Assembly: GCA_036839715.1 (NCBI GenBank)
Contig: DAITDU010000008.1
Span: 1 to 56,410 of the forward strand
Length of the DNA: 56,410 bases
Reading direction: 5' to 3'
DNA from: Thermocaproicibacter sp002410755
Lineage (GTDB): Bacteria; Bacillota; Clostridia; Oscillospirales; Acutalibacteraceae
Under the pieces are notes generated by a model that was not told where the DNA came from, made no database searches, and saw nothing but the letters and a program-made list of their open reading frames with translations. Position numbers and translations under genes: made by a program. Below, piece by piece: positions 6,992 through 14,921 of the stretch. Every line of letters begins with the position of its first letter. The stretch's first letter is position 1.

Positions 6992-9523
6992 ATGACAGAA
7001 CAGGAAAACACCGCAAACTTAACGGGCCTTACGGCAGAAGAAGCCGTACAGCGCCAAAAACAATTCGGCAAAAATGAACTGGCACCCAAAAAGAAAAAGG
7101 GCATTCTCTCTGAAATTCTGAAAGCTTTGTCGGAACCCATGTTTTTGCTCCTTATTGTGACGGCTGTCATTTACTTCTTCCTGAGCCAGCCGCGCGATGG
7201 TGTCATCATGCTGGTCTTTGTCGCCGGAATGATCAGCATTGATGTGATTCAGGGTTGGAAGACAGATAAAACCTTGAGTGCACTGAAAAATCTTTCTGCA
7301 CCCCATATCAGAGTCCTGCGCGATAAAACAGAACGGCAGATTGACAGTTCCGACCTTGTGCCGGGTGATATTATGCTGATTGCAGAGGGAGATAAAATTT
7401 CTGCCGATGGGGTGATCCTTGAGGCGAATGACTTATGCGTCAACGAATCCTCCCTGACAGGGGAAGCGGAAGAAGTCTGGAAAACCCCGTCTGAGGCAGG
7501 AAAAAACAGTGGCCGGTGGCGCCGCGATTATTGTTATGCGGGTACGATGGTTACGCAGGGCAGTGCGGCTGTCCGTGTCGATAAAATTGGGAAAGCGACA
7601 GAAATCGGGAAGATCGGCCTGAATGTTTCTGACGCACCGGAGTCTCTTTCTCCTTTACAGAGACAAACGAGAAGCCTTGTAAAGCTATGTGCAGTGATTG
7701 CGGCTGTCCTGTTTGTTTTGGTTGGCTGTTTTACTTGGTTTAACCTCCCAAATCACAGCTTCGTAGACCGGCTGGTGGAAAGCATCCTTTCCGGAGTTAC
7801 GCTTGCCATGGCGATGATTCCTGAGGAATTCCCGGTCGTTTTAACCGTATTCCTTTCTATGGGTGCATGGAGGCTTGCCAAAAAGCATTCGCTGGTGAGG
7901 AAGCTTTCTTCCGTAGAGACGCTGGGTGCGGTCTCTGTCCTGTGTGTTGACAAAACCGGTACCATTACAGAAAACCGGATGGCCGTCTGCGAGACATGGA
8001 CTGGAAAAATTCAGGAAGGAGAATTTTGTGCCGCAATGGGGATGGCCTGCGAACCGGATACCTATGATCCAATGGAAAAAGCAATGCTTTCTTACTGTAA
8101 AAGCAAGGGCCTGTCAAAAGATTCTCTGTTTGGCGGCAAGCTGGTTCGGGAGTATTCTTTTACCCATGAAGCTAAAATGATGGGCCATGTATGGCAGCGC
8201 GGTGACCAGGTGCTGGTTGCTGCGAAAGGCTCGCCGGAAAAAATTTTTGCTTTGTGTGAGATGAGCCCGGAAGAACTTGGCAAAGCGCAGAAAAAAGCCA
8301 TCGGTATGGCGTCACAGGGGTTTCGCGTGATTGCGGTCGGCCGGATGCAGGCCCCGACGATTCGTGATGTCCCAGCATCTTTGCCGGAATGCCATCTTCA
8401 GCTTTGCGGCTTAGTTGGCCTTGCTGATCCGCCTAGAAAATCCGTAAAAGCAGATATCCGCCGCTGCAACAGGGCCGGCGTCCGGGTTGTAATGATTACC
8501 GGGGACAGCAGTGCCACGGCAAGGGCAATCGCAGGTCAGGTCGGCATACCAAACTGTGGGAAGTCGGTTACCGGTGATGAGATTGACCGGATGACTGATG
8601 GGGAATTGCAGGCTTGTGTCCGCAAAGTCAATATCTTTTCCCGTGTTGTGCCGGAACATAAAATGCGGATTGTGAAAGCGCTCAAAGCCAACGGGGAAAT
8701 CGTTGCAATGACAGGTGACGGTGTCAATGACGCGCCTGCCCTCAAGTATGCGGATATCGGGGTTGCCATGGGCAAAAGAGGCTCGGAAGTATCCCGCGAA
8801 GCAGCAGACTTAATCCTGCTTGATGACAATTTTTCAACAATCGTGGATACGATTCAGGATGGCAGGCGAATCTATGACAACATAAAAAAAGCGTTCGGCT
8901 ACGTATTTACCATTCATATCCCAATCGCTTTTTCCTGCCTGTTGGCTCCGCTTCTGAAAGTGAACCCGGAAAATTTAATGCTGCTTCCGCTTCATGTTGT
9001 CCTTTTGGAGCTTATTATTGACCCGACCTGCTCAATCGTTTTTGAGCGGCAGCCGGCGGAAAAAAATTTAATGGAACGCGCTCCCCGAAATCCACAGGAA
9101 GAGCTGATTGGTGCCAAAAGCCTCTTAAAAAGTGCTTTGCAAGGCCTTGCCATTTTTGCTGCCTCCTTCGGGACTTATTATGCCGTTTTACAGGGGAACC
9201 CGGCGGAAAATGCAGCGACAGCCCGTGCCATGGGGCTTTCCATTCTGTTTATCAGCAATATTTTTCTTGTTCTGGTCAACAGCTCCCAGACGGATTTCGC
9301 ATACCATTCCCTGTGCCTGCTCATAAAGGAAAAAGTAATGTGGGTGTCTTTCACAGGGATCATTTTAATGCTTGTTCTGGCTCTGTATACACCGCTTTCT
9401 TTTTTCCTAAAGCTGGCCCCTCTGACCGGGCCGCAGGTATTCACTGTAATAATAATGTCTGCAATTTCGGTACTGTGGTTTGAACTGGTAAAGCTGTTTA
9501 AGGCAAAAAAACGGCGTCTATAA
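6992..9523 (+). CDS. P2-type cation-transporting ATPase under riboswitch control, probable Co/Ni/Fe efflux pump
   Basis: An 843-residue P-type ATPase with an N-terminal cation-ATPase domain (TGLTAEEAVQRQKQFGKNEL), the phosphorylation site DKTGT (about 320), KGSPE in the nucleotide domain, TGDGVNDAPALK (about 573) and about ten membrane helices. Overall it looks like the Ca2+-ATPase (P2) group rather than the CPx (P1B) heavy-metal group; there is no N-terminal CxxC domain. The M4 motif is IPEEFPV (about 277) instead of PEGLP, and the A-domain loop reads TGEA rather than TGES. GAAGGGGG at 6976-6983 sets the start at 6992 over ATGs at 6962 and 6974. The riboswitch points to export of cobalt, nickel or ferrous iron; that substrate is inference. 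Confidence 0.9.
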   Translation: MTEQENTANLTGLTAEEAVQRQKQFGKNELAPKKKKGILSEILKALSEPMFLLLIVTAVIYFFLSQPRDGVIMLVFVAGMISIDVIQGWKTDKTLSALKNLSAPHIRVLRDKTERQIDSSDLVPGDIMLIAEGDKISADGVILEANDLCVNESSLTGEAEEVWKTPSEAGKNSGRWRRDYCYAGTMVTQGSAAVRVDKIGKATEIGKIGLNVSDAPESLSPLQRQTRSLVKLCAVIAAVLFVLVGCFTWFNLPNHSFVDRLVESILSGVTLAMAMIPEEFPVVLTVFLSMGAWRLAKKHSLVRKLSSVETLGAVSVLCVDKTGTITENRMAVCETWTGKIQEGEFCAAMGMACEPDTYDPMEKAMLSYCKSKGLSKDSLFGGKLVREYSFTHEAKMMGHVWQRGDQVLVAAKGSPEKIFALCEMSPEELGKAQKKAIGMASQGFRVIAVGRMQAPTIRDVPASLPECHLQLCGLVGLADPPRKSVKADIRRCNRAGVRVVMITGDSSATARAIAGQVGIPNCGKSVTGDEIDRMTDGELQACVRKVNIFSRVVPEHKMRIVKALKANGEIVAMTGDGVNDAPALKYADIGVAMGKRGSEVSREAADLILLDDNFSTIVDTIQDGRRIYDNIKKAFGYVFTIHIPIAFSCLLAPLLKVNPENLMLLPLHVVLLELIIDPTCSIVFERQPAEKNLMERAPRNPQEELIGAKSLLKSALQGLAIFAASFGTYYAVLQGNPAENAATARAMGLSILFISNIFLVLVNSSQTDFAYHSLCLLIKEKVMWVSFTGIILMLVLALYTPLSFFLKLAPLTGPQVFTVIIMSAISVLWFELVKLFKAKKRRL

Positions 9524-9654
9524 CGGCGTCTATATTTTAAGGGGCAGGTAAATTGTGCCACTTGTTAAATGACTGAGCATGACGGGAATGGCCAATTTGC
9601 CTTGCTTCATATCCGCTTTTTATAGTTTATGTTTTACGGACTAACGAAAACTTC

Positions 9655-9683
9655 TTGACAAATGGTATTTGGCAAGATATTAT
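9655..9683 (+). promoter_or_regulatory. arsR promoter
   Basis: TTGACA (9655-9660), a 17-nt spacer and TATTAT (9678-9683), about 50 nt before arsR. The leader holds two half-sites, TATAGATA (9683-9690) and TGTCTATA (9712-9719), resembling the palindrome upstream of arsD. They could bind ArsR for autoregulation. Confidence 0.75.
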
Positions 9684-9732
9684 ATAGATAGAGTTCAATA
9701 TAATTTATGGATGTCTATATTAGGAGGCCGCT

Positions 9733-10080
9733 ATGGACAACAGTTATGCTGACTTTGCCTTACTTTTTAAAGCCCTGTCGGATGAAACGCGGCTGAAAAT
9801 TATTGATATGCTTTCCTGCGGTGAACTTTGTGCCTGCGATATTTTAAAATTCTTCAACATTACGCAGCCAACGCTTTCGTACCATATGAAAATTCTTACC
9901 GAATGCGGAATTGTCACTGCCAACCGGCAGGGTGCTTGGATGCATTACACGCTCAATATGAAAACAGTCAAAAGGATTTCTGAATATTGGAGCAGATGCA
10001 CAAGCAATAAAAAGGACTGCCTTTGCCATGAATATAAAAAAGGAGCAAGCCCAAAGAAGAACTGTGAAGAATCCTCATGA
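9733..10080 (+). CDS. arsR: ArsR-family arsenite-responsive repressor
   Basis: A 115-residue winged-helix repressor of the ArsR/SmtB family. The sequence ELCACDIL (about 30-37) carries the Cys-x-Cys pair of the classical arsenite-sensing helix, followed by the recognition helix TQPTLSYHMKILTECGIV. A Cys-rich tail (CTSNKKDCLC) could add a thiol ligand. AGGAGG ends about 6 nt before the ATG at 9733. It has its own promoter, is followed by a separate promoter and operator for arsD-arsA-acr3, and is expected to repress both, releasing DNA when As(III) or Sb(III) binds. Confidence 0.95.
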   Translation: MDNSYADFALLFKALSDETRLKIIDMLSCGELCACDILKFFNITQPTLSYHMKILTECGIVTANRQGAWMHYTLNMKTVKRISEYWSRCTSNKKDCLCHEYKKGASPKKNCEESS

Positions 10081-10139
10081 TGGATTAGCCTGGATCTGAT
10101 ATTCTTTTAAGATGCGCATATCTTTTATGTCCGCTGGCT

Positions 10140-10188
10140 GTATGAATATCTGCAAATGGTATGAACACTTTGCAGGCGGTATTCATAC
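10140..10188. repeat. Long interrupted inverted repeat between arsR and arsD
   Basis: GTATGAATA (10140-10148) pairs with TATTCATAC (10180-10188), and the inner CTGCAAA (10150-10156) pairs with TTTGCAG (10169-10175), around a 12-nt loop. There is no T tract, so it is not a typical terminator. It may be an mRNA end structure of arsR or a trace of a small mobile element. Confidence 0.5.
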
Positions 10189-10286
10189 TCATAATATAGA
10201 GAATATTCAATGACATTGAGGCAATTAGATAATATGGCCATTCTGTTTTTGGTAAGAGCCGACTAAGGCAGAAGTCCTGTCTTAAA

Positions 10287-10318
10287 TATAGACACTTGTC
10301 TATGTAAATAAATAATAT
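10287..10318 (+). promoter_or_regulatory. Promoter and ArsR operator of arsD-arsA-acr3
   Basis: ATAGACA (10288-10294) and TGTCTAT (10297-10303) form a perfect 7-bp palindrome with a 2-nt centre. It overlaps a -35 element TAGACA (10289-10294), which is 18 nt from TAATAT (10313-10318). An ArsR dimer bound here would block RNA polymerase. Confidence 0.68.
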
Positions 10319-10336
10319 TTTAAGGAGTTGTTTACA

Positions 10337-10714
10337 ATGAGCAAAATGGAAATTTTTGAGCCTGCCATGTGTTGTTCAACAGGAGTATGTGGTCCCTCTG
10401 TAAATCCGGAATTAGTCAGGGTTACTGCTGTCATTGAAAATTTGAAAAAGAATGGTATTGAAGTAAAAAGGTATAACCTTACTTCCAGTCCTCAGGCCTT
10501 TTTAAGCAATGCTGCAATCAGGAAAGAATTGAATGCAAAAGGTGCAAAAATTCTGCCAATCACTATGGTTGACGGAAAAATTGTAAAAGAGGCCGGTTAC
10601 CTGACCAATACAGAATTCTCTGTTTTCCTTGGGGTGAATCTTAATAAGATTCAATCGGTTCCGGTCAAAGCAAAAACACACAAATGCGGTTGCGGCTCAA
10701 AAGGCTGCTGCTGA
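10337..10714 (+). CDS. arsD: ArsD arsenite metallochaperone
   Basis: A 125-residue thioredoxin-fold metallochaperone that hands As(III) to the ArsA ATPase. With the start at ATG 10337, cysteines fall at residues 12, 13 and 18 (MCCSTGVC), exactly the three ligands known in ArsD. A second cysteine cluster (CGCGSKGCC) is at the C terminus. AGGAG at 10323-10327 lies 9 nt upstream; the in-frame TTG at 10328 is rejected. It is first in the arsD-arsA-acr3 operon, with arsA beginning 15 nt after its stop. Confidence 0.95.
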   Translation: MSKMEIFEPAMCCSTGVCGPSVNPELVRVTAVIENLKKNGIEVKRYNLTSSPQAFLSNAAIRKELNAKGAKILPITMVDGKIVKEAGYLTNTEFSVFLGVNLNKIQSVPVKAKTHKCGCGSKGCC

Positions 10715-10729
10715 AGAGGTATCAAAATT

Positions 10730-12502
10730 ATGAAAATGGATCATTACAGCCCGCTCAAAACAGCAAAGACAAAATATCTCTTCTTTACCGGAAAAGGCGG
10801 CGTAGGCAAAACCTCGATTGCCTGTGCTACCGCTGTTGCACTTGCAGATTCCGGTAAAAAAGTTCTGCTTGTCAGTACAGATCCGGCTTCCAACCTTCAG
10901 GATGTTTTTGGCTTGGAGCTGAGCGATAAGGGAACAGAAATCAAGGAAGCCCCTGGGCTTGTTGTCGCAAATCTTGACCCTTTGGCGGCGGCTGCCGAAT
11001 ACCGCGAATCGGTGATTGGCCCTTACCGTGGCAAATTGCCAGAGTCTGCCATTCAGAATATGGAAGAACAGCTTTCCGGTTCCTGTACAGTGGAAATTGC
11101 TGCATTCAATGAATTCTCCAGTTTCCTGACTGATGAGAAAAAGGCAGGCTGCTTTGACCATATTATCTTTGATACTGCCCCGACCGGCCATACACTCCGG
11201 ATGCTTCAGCTCCCCTCCGCGTGGAGCGGCTTCATCAGTGAAAGCAAACACGGTGCTTCCTGCCTTGGACAGTTATCGGGCTTGGATAGTAAGAAAGCAA
11301 TGTATAAAAAAGCCTCTGAAACTCTCGCAGATGGCAGCCTTACAACCCTTATTCTCGTTGCGAGACCGGAGAAAACGCCCCTTTTGGAAGCTAAAAGGGC
11401 CTCTGATGAACTTGGTGCACTGGGTATCCGGAAGCAACTGCTTGTGATGAATGGAATCCTGGAGAGCTATGATTCAGCGGACAAAGTTGAGACTGCCTTG
11501 TTTGAGAAACAACAGGCCGCAATCAAGAGCATCCCTGAAAGCCTTAAACAATACCCGGTTACAATGGTGCCGCTCCGTGCCTATAACATTACCGGCGTGG
11601 AAAACGTTAGGCACATGCTGTCTGATGCAGGTATCAAATTGGAGAAATCAGCGGAAAGCCTTCCGCATTTTCATAAGCTTGATGAGATTGTTGATGAAAT
11701 TGAGAAATCCGGAAAGAAAATCGTTTTTACAATGGGAAAAGGCGGTGTCGGCAAAACAACCATTGCAGCAGCCATTGCGCTCGGCCTGAGCCGGAAAGGA
11801 AAGAAAGTCCGGCTGGCAACCACTGATCCGGCTGACCACCTGGACCTTGTTGTCGGACAGGAAAAGGGATTTTCCGTCAGCCATATCAATGAGAAGGGTG
11901 AACTGAAAAAATATCAGGAAGAAGTCCTTTCCAAAGCACGGCAGACAATGTCTGAAGAGGATTTGGAGTATGTAAAAGAAGACCTTCGTTCCCCCTGTAC
12001 CCAGGAGATTGCCGTATTCCGTGCATTTGCCAATATTGTGGCGAAAAGCAGCGAAGAAACGGTTGTATTGGACACTGCCCCAACAGGCCACACAATCCTT
12101 CTGCTGGAATCAACGGAGAATTATAACCAGCAGATTAAGAATACTGGCGGTGAAGTCACAGAAGCTGAAAAAGACTTGCTTCCCAGATTAAAAAACTCTC
12201 ATGATACAGAAGTCATTATTGTTACGCTTGCAGAAACTACGCCGTTTTATGAAGCAAAACGTCTTTTGGAAGACTTAAAGCGTGCCGGCCTTACGGTCAG
12301 ATGGTGGGTTGTCAATGCAAGCTACTCCCTGACGGAAACGGGAAGCGGATTTTTAAAGGCAAAAGCAAAGGATGAGTTGCACTGGATTCAAAAGGTCAGC
12401 AAAATATCGGACGGAAATTATGCGGTCATTCCTTGGGAGCCTTTTGATGTGAAAGGCCGGAATTTACTGAATTTATTTCAGCAGGGAAACTCTGGAAAAT
12501 GA
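10730..12502 (+). CDS. arsA: ArsA arsenite-stimulated ATPase
   Basis: A 590-residue, two-domain ATPase of the ArsA/GET3 family that energises arsenite efflux. Each half has a deviant Walker A: GKGGVGKTS (about 21-29) and GKGGVGKTT in the second half. Each half also has a signal-transduction motif DTAPTGHTLRMLQ / DTAPTGHTILLLE. The three metalloid-site cysteines are present: C119 (SGSCTVEIAAF), C178 (GASCLG) and the second-half SPCTQEIAVF. The full duplicated length indicates an intact protein. In this operon it would receive As(III) from ArsD and associate with a membrane carrier; here the carrier is of the Acr3 type rather than ArsB. Confidence 0.96.
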   Translation: MKMDHYSPLKTAKTKYLFFTGKGGVGKTSIACATAVALADSGKKVLLVSTDPASNLQDVFGLELSDKGTEIKEAPGLVVANLDPLAAAAEYRESVIGPYRGKLPESAIQNMEEQLSGSCTVEIAAFNEFSSFLTDEKKAGCFDHIIFDTAPTGHTLRMLQLPSAWSGFISESKHGASCLGQLSGLDSKKAMYKKASETLADGSLTTLILVARPEKTPLLEAKRASDELGALGIRKQLLVMNGILESYDSADKVETALFEKQQAAIKSIPESLKQYPVTMVPLRAYNITGVENVRHMLSDAGIKLEKSAESLPHFHKLDEIVDEIEKSGKKIVFTMGKGGVGKTTIAAAIALGLSRKGKKVRLATTDPADHLDLVVGQEKGFSVSHINEKGELKKYQEEVLSKARQTMSEEDLEYVKEDLRSPCTQEIAVFRAFANIVAKSSEETVVLDTAPTGHTILLLESTENYNQQIKNTGGEVTEAEKDLLPRLKNSHDTEVIIVTLAETTPFYEAKRLLEDLKRAGLTVRWWVVNASYSLTETGSGFLKAKAKDELHWIQKVSKISDGNYAVIPWEPFDVKGRNLLNLFQQGNSGK

Positions 12503-12600
12503 AAAGCGTGAAAAATCCGGCGGAAAATATTTTTTCTTGGGCGCTTTTTGACGCTTTGGCCTTTTATTGCTATGGCAATCGATATTTTTCAGGGAGATGA
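12499..12600 (+). CDS. 33-residue ORF coupled to arsA, unknown
   Basis: An ATG at 12499 overlaps the arsA stop (ATGA) and opens a 33-codon frame rich in aromatic residues (IFSWALFDALAFYCYGNRYF), ending at 12600. Neither a family nor a clear Shine-Dalgarno site is recognised. It could be a tiny membrane peptide, the remnant of a decayed permease gene between arsA and acr3, or chance. The coupling to arsA is the only positive sign. Confidence 0.25.
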   Translation: MKSVKNPAENIFSWALFDALAFYCYGNRYFSGR

Positions 12601-12817
12601 ATCCTTCCTTTGGGCAGATATGACCAACAAACTAAGCACAGGTGCGGCATCATGGGACCATTGCAGTCGGATTATATAATTTGTTTTCTATGTCGCTGGC
12701 TACTGGGATAAAATGAGCCAAAGTTGCCAGCAGAAGTTCCCGTGCCGGAATGATTATTGCAACAGGAAGGTGGTATTATCACTCTCTGGCTACTGGATTT
12801 ACGAGGAGGTTTAAGCA
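12601..12817. other. Gap between arsA and acr3, no gene recognised
   Basis: Together with the 33-codon ORF this leaves 315 nt between arsA and acr3, long for an operon. The fragment contains two LATG-like coding echoes in a frame broken by a stop (near 12693-12800), compatible with a decayed gene, but nothing is identifiable. The acr3 ribosome binding site GAGGAGG is at its end. Confidence 0.35.
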
Positions 12818-13870
12818 GTGAAAAAAGAAGACCAAAGGGGAATTAGTCTTTTTCAACGGTATTTGACAGTGTGGGTATTGCTTTGCATGATAATTGGTGT
12901 CCTGCTGGGTAAATTTTTACCGAGAGTTCCCGCTTTTTTAAATCAGCTTGAATTTGCTCATGTGTCTATTCCCATGGCAATTCTGATTTGGATTATGATT
13001 TACCCTATGATGTTAAAAGTGGATTTTAGGAGCATACGGTATGTAGGTAAAAATTCCAAAGGATTGTTTGTAACATGGATTGCTAACTGGCTTGTAAAAC
13101 CATTTACCATGTATGTAATTGCGGCATTCTTTTTCCTTGTCGTATTCAAAGCACTGATTTCTCCAGAACTGGCACATCAGTACCTAGCTGGTGCCGTCCT
13201 TTTGGGGGCTGCACCCTGTACAGCAATGGTTTTTGTCTGGAGCACACTGGCAAAAGGAAATCCGACCTATACGGTAGTTCAAGTGGCGACTAATGATTTA
13301 ATTATCCTGATTGCGTTTGTACCGATTGTAAAATTCCTTTTGGGCGTGTCAAATGTCAGTGTCCCTTATGATACTTTGGTCTTAAGTGTGGTGCTGTTCA
13401 TTGTAATTCCGCTGGCCGGAGGGATTTTGACCCGAATATTTGTCAGCAAGAGAAAAGGTTCAGAATATTTTGAAAATGTCTTTGTCCACAAATTTGATTC
13501 CGTTACCAACATTGGCCTACTGCTAACGCTAGTATTAATTTTCATGGGGCAGAGCGAATCCATTCTTAATAATCCGTTCCATGTTGTTCTGATTGCCGTC
13601 CCGCTGATTTTGCAGACTTATCTGATTTTCTTTCTTTCTTATGGAGCCTGCAAGCTGCTGAGATTGCCTTATGATATCGCAGCTCCGGCCGGGATGATAG
13701 GAGCTTCTAATTTTTTTGAATTGTCTGTAGCTGTGGCAGTTTCACTGTTTGGGACCACCAGTCCTGCAGCGCTTGCCACAACGGTGGGAGTCTTGACGGA
13801 AGTCCCGGTTATGCTGACTCTGGTAAAGATATCCAGCAAAACAAAAGGATGGTTTAAACAGCGAGTGTGA
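12818..13870 (+). CDS. acr3: Acr3-family arsenite efflux transporter
   Basis: A 350-residue, ten-helix membrane carrier of the ACR3/BASS superfamily that expels As(III). It has the conserved start (LFQRYLTVWVLLCMIIGVLLG) and the essential cysteine motif GAAPCTAMVFVWS in the fourth helix, plus the PAGMIGASNFFELSVAVA motif. Translation starts at GTG 12818, 8 nt after GAGGAGG. It is last in the ars operon and is probably energised by proton motive force, possibly assisted by ArsA. Confidence 0.95.
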   Translation: MKKEDQRGISLFQRYLTVWVLLCMIIGVLLGKFLPRVPAFLNQLEFAHVSIPMAILIWIMIYPMMLKVDFRSIRYVGKNSKGLFVTWIANWLVKPFTMYVIAAFFFLVVFKALISPELAHQYLAGAVLLGAAPCTAMVFVWSTLAKGNPTYTVVQVATNDLIILIAFVPIVKFLLGVSNVSVPYDTLVLSVVLFIVIPLAGGILTRIFVSKRKGSEYFENVFVHKFDSVTNIGLLLTLVLIFMGQSESILNNPFHVVLIAVPLILQTYLIFFLSYGACKLLRLPYDIAAPAGMIGASNFFELSVAVAVSLFGTTSPAALATTVGVLTEVPVMLTLVKISSKTKGWFKQRV

Positions 13871-14009
13871 GTAAACCCAAAGTGGCATTTATCTGTGCCT
13901 AAAATTCTTGCTGGTTGCAAATGGCAAAAGCAATCAGCAAAATTTTTTCTGTTGATCCGAGCTGCACAGTAGCCCTACAAAAAATTATTGGTAATATTTT
14001 TGGAATAGC

Positions 14010-14038
14010 TTTACAAAATGAAGAGTTTGTGCTATCCT
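14010..14038 (+). promoter_or_regulatory. Rubredoxin promoter
   Basis: TTTACA (14010-14015), a 17-nt spacer and TATCCT (14033-14038), about 60 nt before the rubredoxin start. Confidence 0.6.
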
Positions 14039-14099
14039 TAATTCCACCCTTAAATATTACGATAATATATGTTGAATTTATCAAGGAGGACTCACGGAT

Positions 14100-14267
14100 A
14101 TGAAAAAATATGTTTGCTCAATTTGTGGCTATGTTTACGATCCTGCCGAGGGTGATCCGGAACATGGAATTAAGCCTGGAACCAAATTTGAGGATCTTCC
14201 GGCAGACTGGGTTTGCCCGGTGTGCGGAGTTGGCAAGGACAAGTTTGAAGCCGAAGACAAAGAGTAG
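14100..14267 (+). CDS. Rubredoxin
   Basis: A 55-residue rubredoxin with one iron bound by four cysteines in CSICGY (C6, C9) and CPVCGV (C39, C42). The typical core (YDPAEGDPEHGIKPGTKFEDLP.. W) is complete. It is an electron carrier used by strict anaerobes, for example with rubrerythrin or in oxygen and superoxide detoxification. AGGAGG at 14084-14089 lies 10 nt before the ATG. It has its own promoter and terminator, so it is monocistronic. Confidence 0.97.
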   Translation: MKKYVCSICGYVYDPAEGDPEHGIKPGTKFEDLPADWVCPVCGVGKDKFEAEDKE

Positions 14268-14290
14268 AGAAGGATGTCCGCCATATAAAA

Positions 14291-14318
14291 AGCAGCTGCC
14301 GAAAAGCGGCTGCTTTTT
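14291..14318 (+). terminator. Rubredoxin terminator
   Basis: AGCAGCTGC (14291-14299) pairs with GCGGCTGCT (14306-14314), with one G-U pair, followed by TTTT; A residues precede the stem. Confidence 0.88.
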
Positions 14319-14331
14319 ATATGCGAATGCC

Positions 14332-14374
14332 TTGACATTAAAATTGCTGTCGGCTATAATGTTGCATATACAAC
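14332..14374 (+). promoter_or_regulatory. Consensus promoter and operator-like palindrome of the MarR operon
   Basis: TTGACA (14332-14337), 17 nt, TATAAT (14355-14360): a consensus SigA promoter. The next 14 bases form a near-perfect palindrome GTTG-CATATA-CAAC (14361-14374), covering the predicted transcription start, an ideal position for autorepression by the MarR protein encoded at 14431. Confidence 0.8.
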
Positions 14375-14430
14375 AGTTTGATATTCACTATATTTTCCTG
14401 TATAGCTGAGTACTGACGCGGGAGGTGCTT

Positions 14431-14874
14431 ATGAGGGAAAAATCAGTTGGTATCCAGCTTCGGAGGCTGAACAATCAAATTAGACGCTATATGGACTGCT
14501 CAGCGTCAAAAAAAAAGGTGGACTCTGTAACGGGGACCAACGGCTGGATTATCTGTTACCTCGCCAACCACCGTGATACGGAGATCTTTCAGAAAGATTT
14601 AGAAAAGCGCTTTGGCATCACGCGCTCTACCGCATCCAAGGTACTTTCCCTCATGGAGCGTAAAGGCTTGATTGCCCGCCAAAGTGTTCCATATGATGCC
14701 CGCCTGAAAAAAATTGCGCTGACTCAGAAAGCAATCGATATCAATGAAATGGCCCGGAGAGATGCAATTCAGCTGGAGGTAAGGCTTACAAATGGTTTCA
14801 CCAAAGCGGAGCTTAATGCCCTTGCAGACTATCTGGAGCGCATGCAGAACAACCTTAAAAACTTTACTAAGTAA
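14431..14874 (+). CDS. MarR-family transcriptional regulator
   Basis: A 147-residue winged-helix regulator: helix-turn-helix FQKDLEKRFGITRSTASKVLSLMERKGLI followed by a wing (RQSVPYDARLKKIALT) and C-terminal dimerisation helices. GGAGG at 14421-14425 precedes the ATG at 14431; GTG 14425 overlaps that site and is rejected. It is the first gene of an operon with two ABC half-transporters, a common layout in Firmicutes where the repressor senses the exported drug. The palindrome at 14361-14374 is its likely operator. Confidence 0.93.
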   Translation: MREKSVGIQLRRLNNQIRRYMDCSASKKKVDSVTGTNGWIICYLANHRDTEIFQKDLEKRFGITRSTASKVLSLMERKGLIARQSVPYDARLKKIALTQKAIDINEMARRDAIQLEVRLTNGFTKAELNALADYLERMQNNLKNFTK

Positions 14875-14921
14875 TTTTATACCCTTTTGTTGGCTGATTA
14901 AGGGGGAAAAGGGGGAATCCT

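Noticed and set aside
9178..9561. 127-codon minus-strand frame over the end of the P-type ATPase
   Set aside because: Shadow of the ATPase C-terminal helices; no independent evidence.
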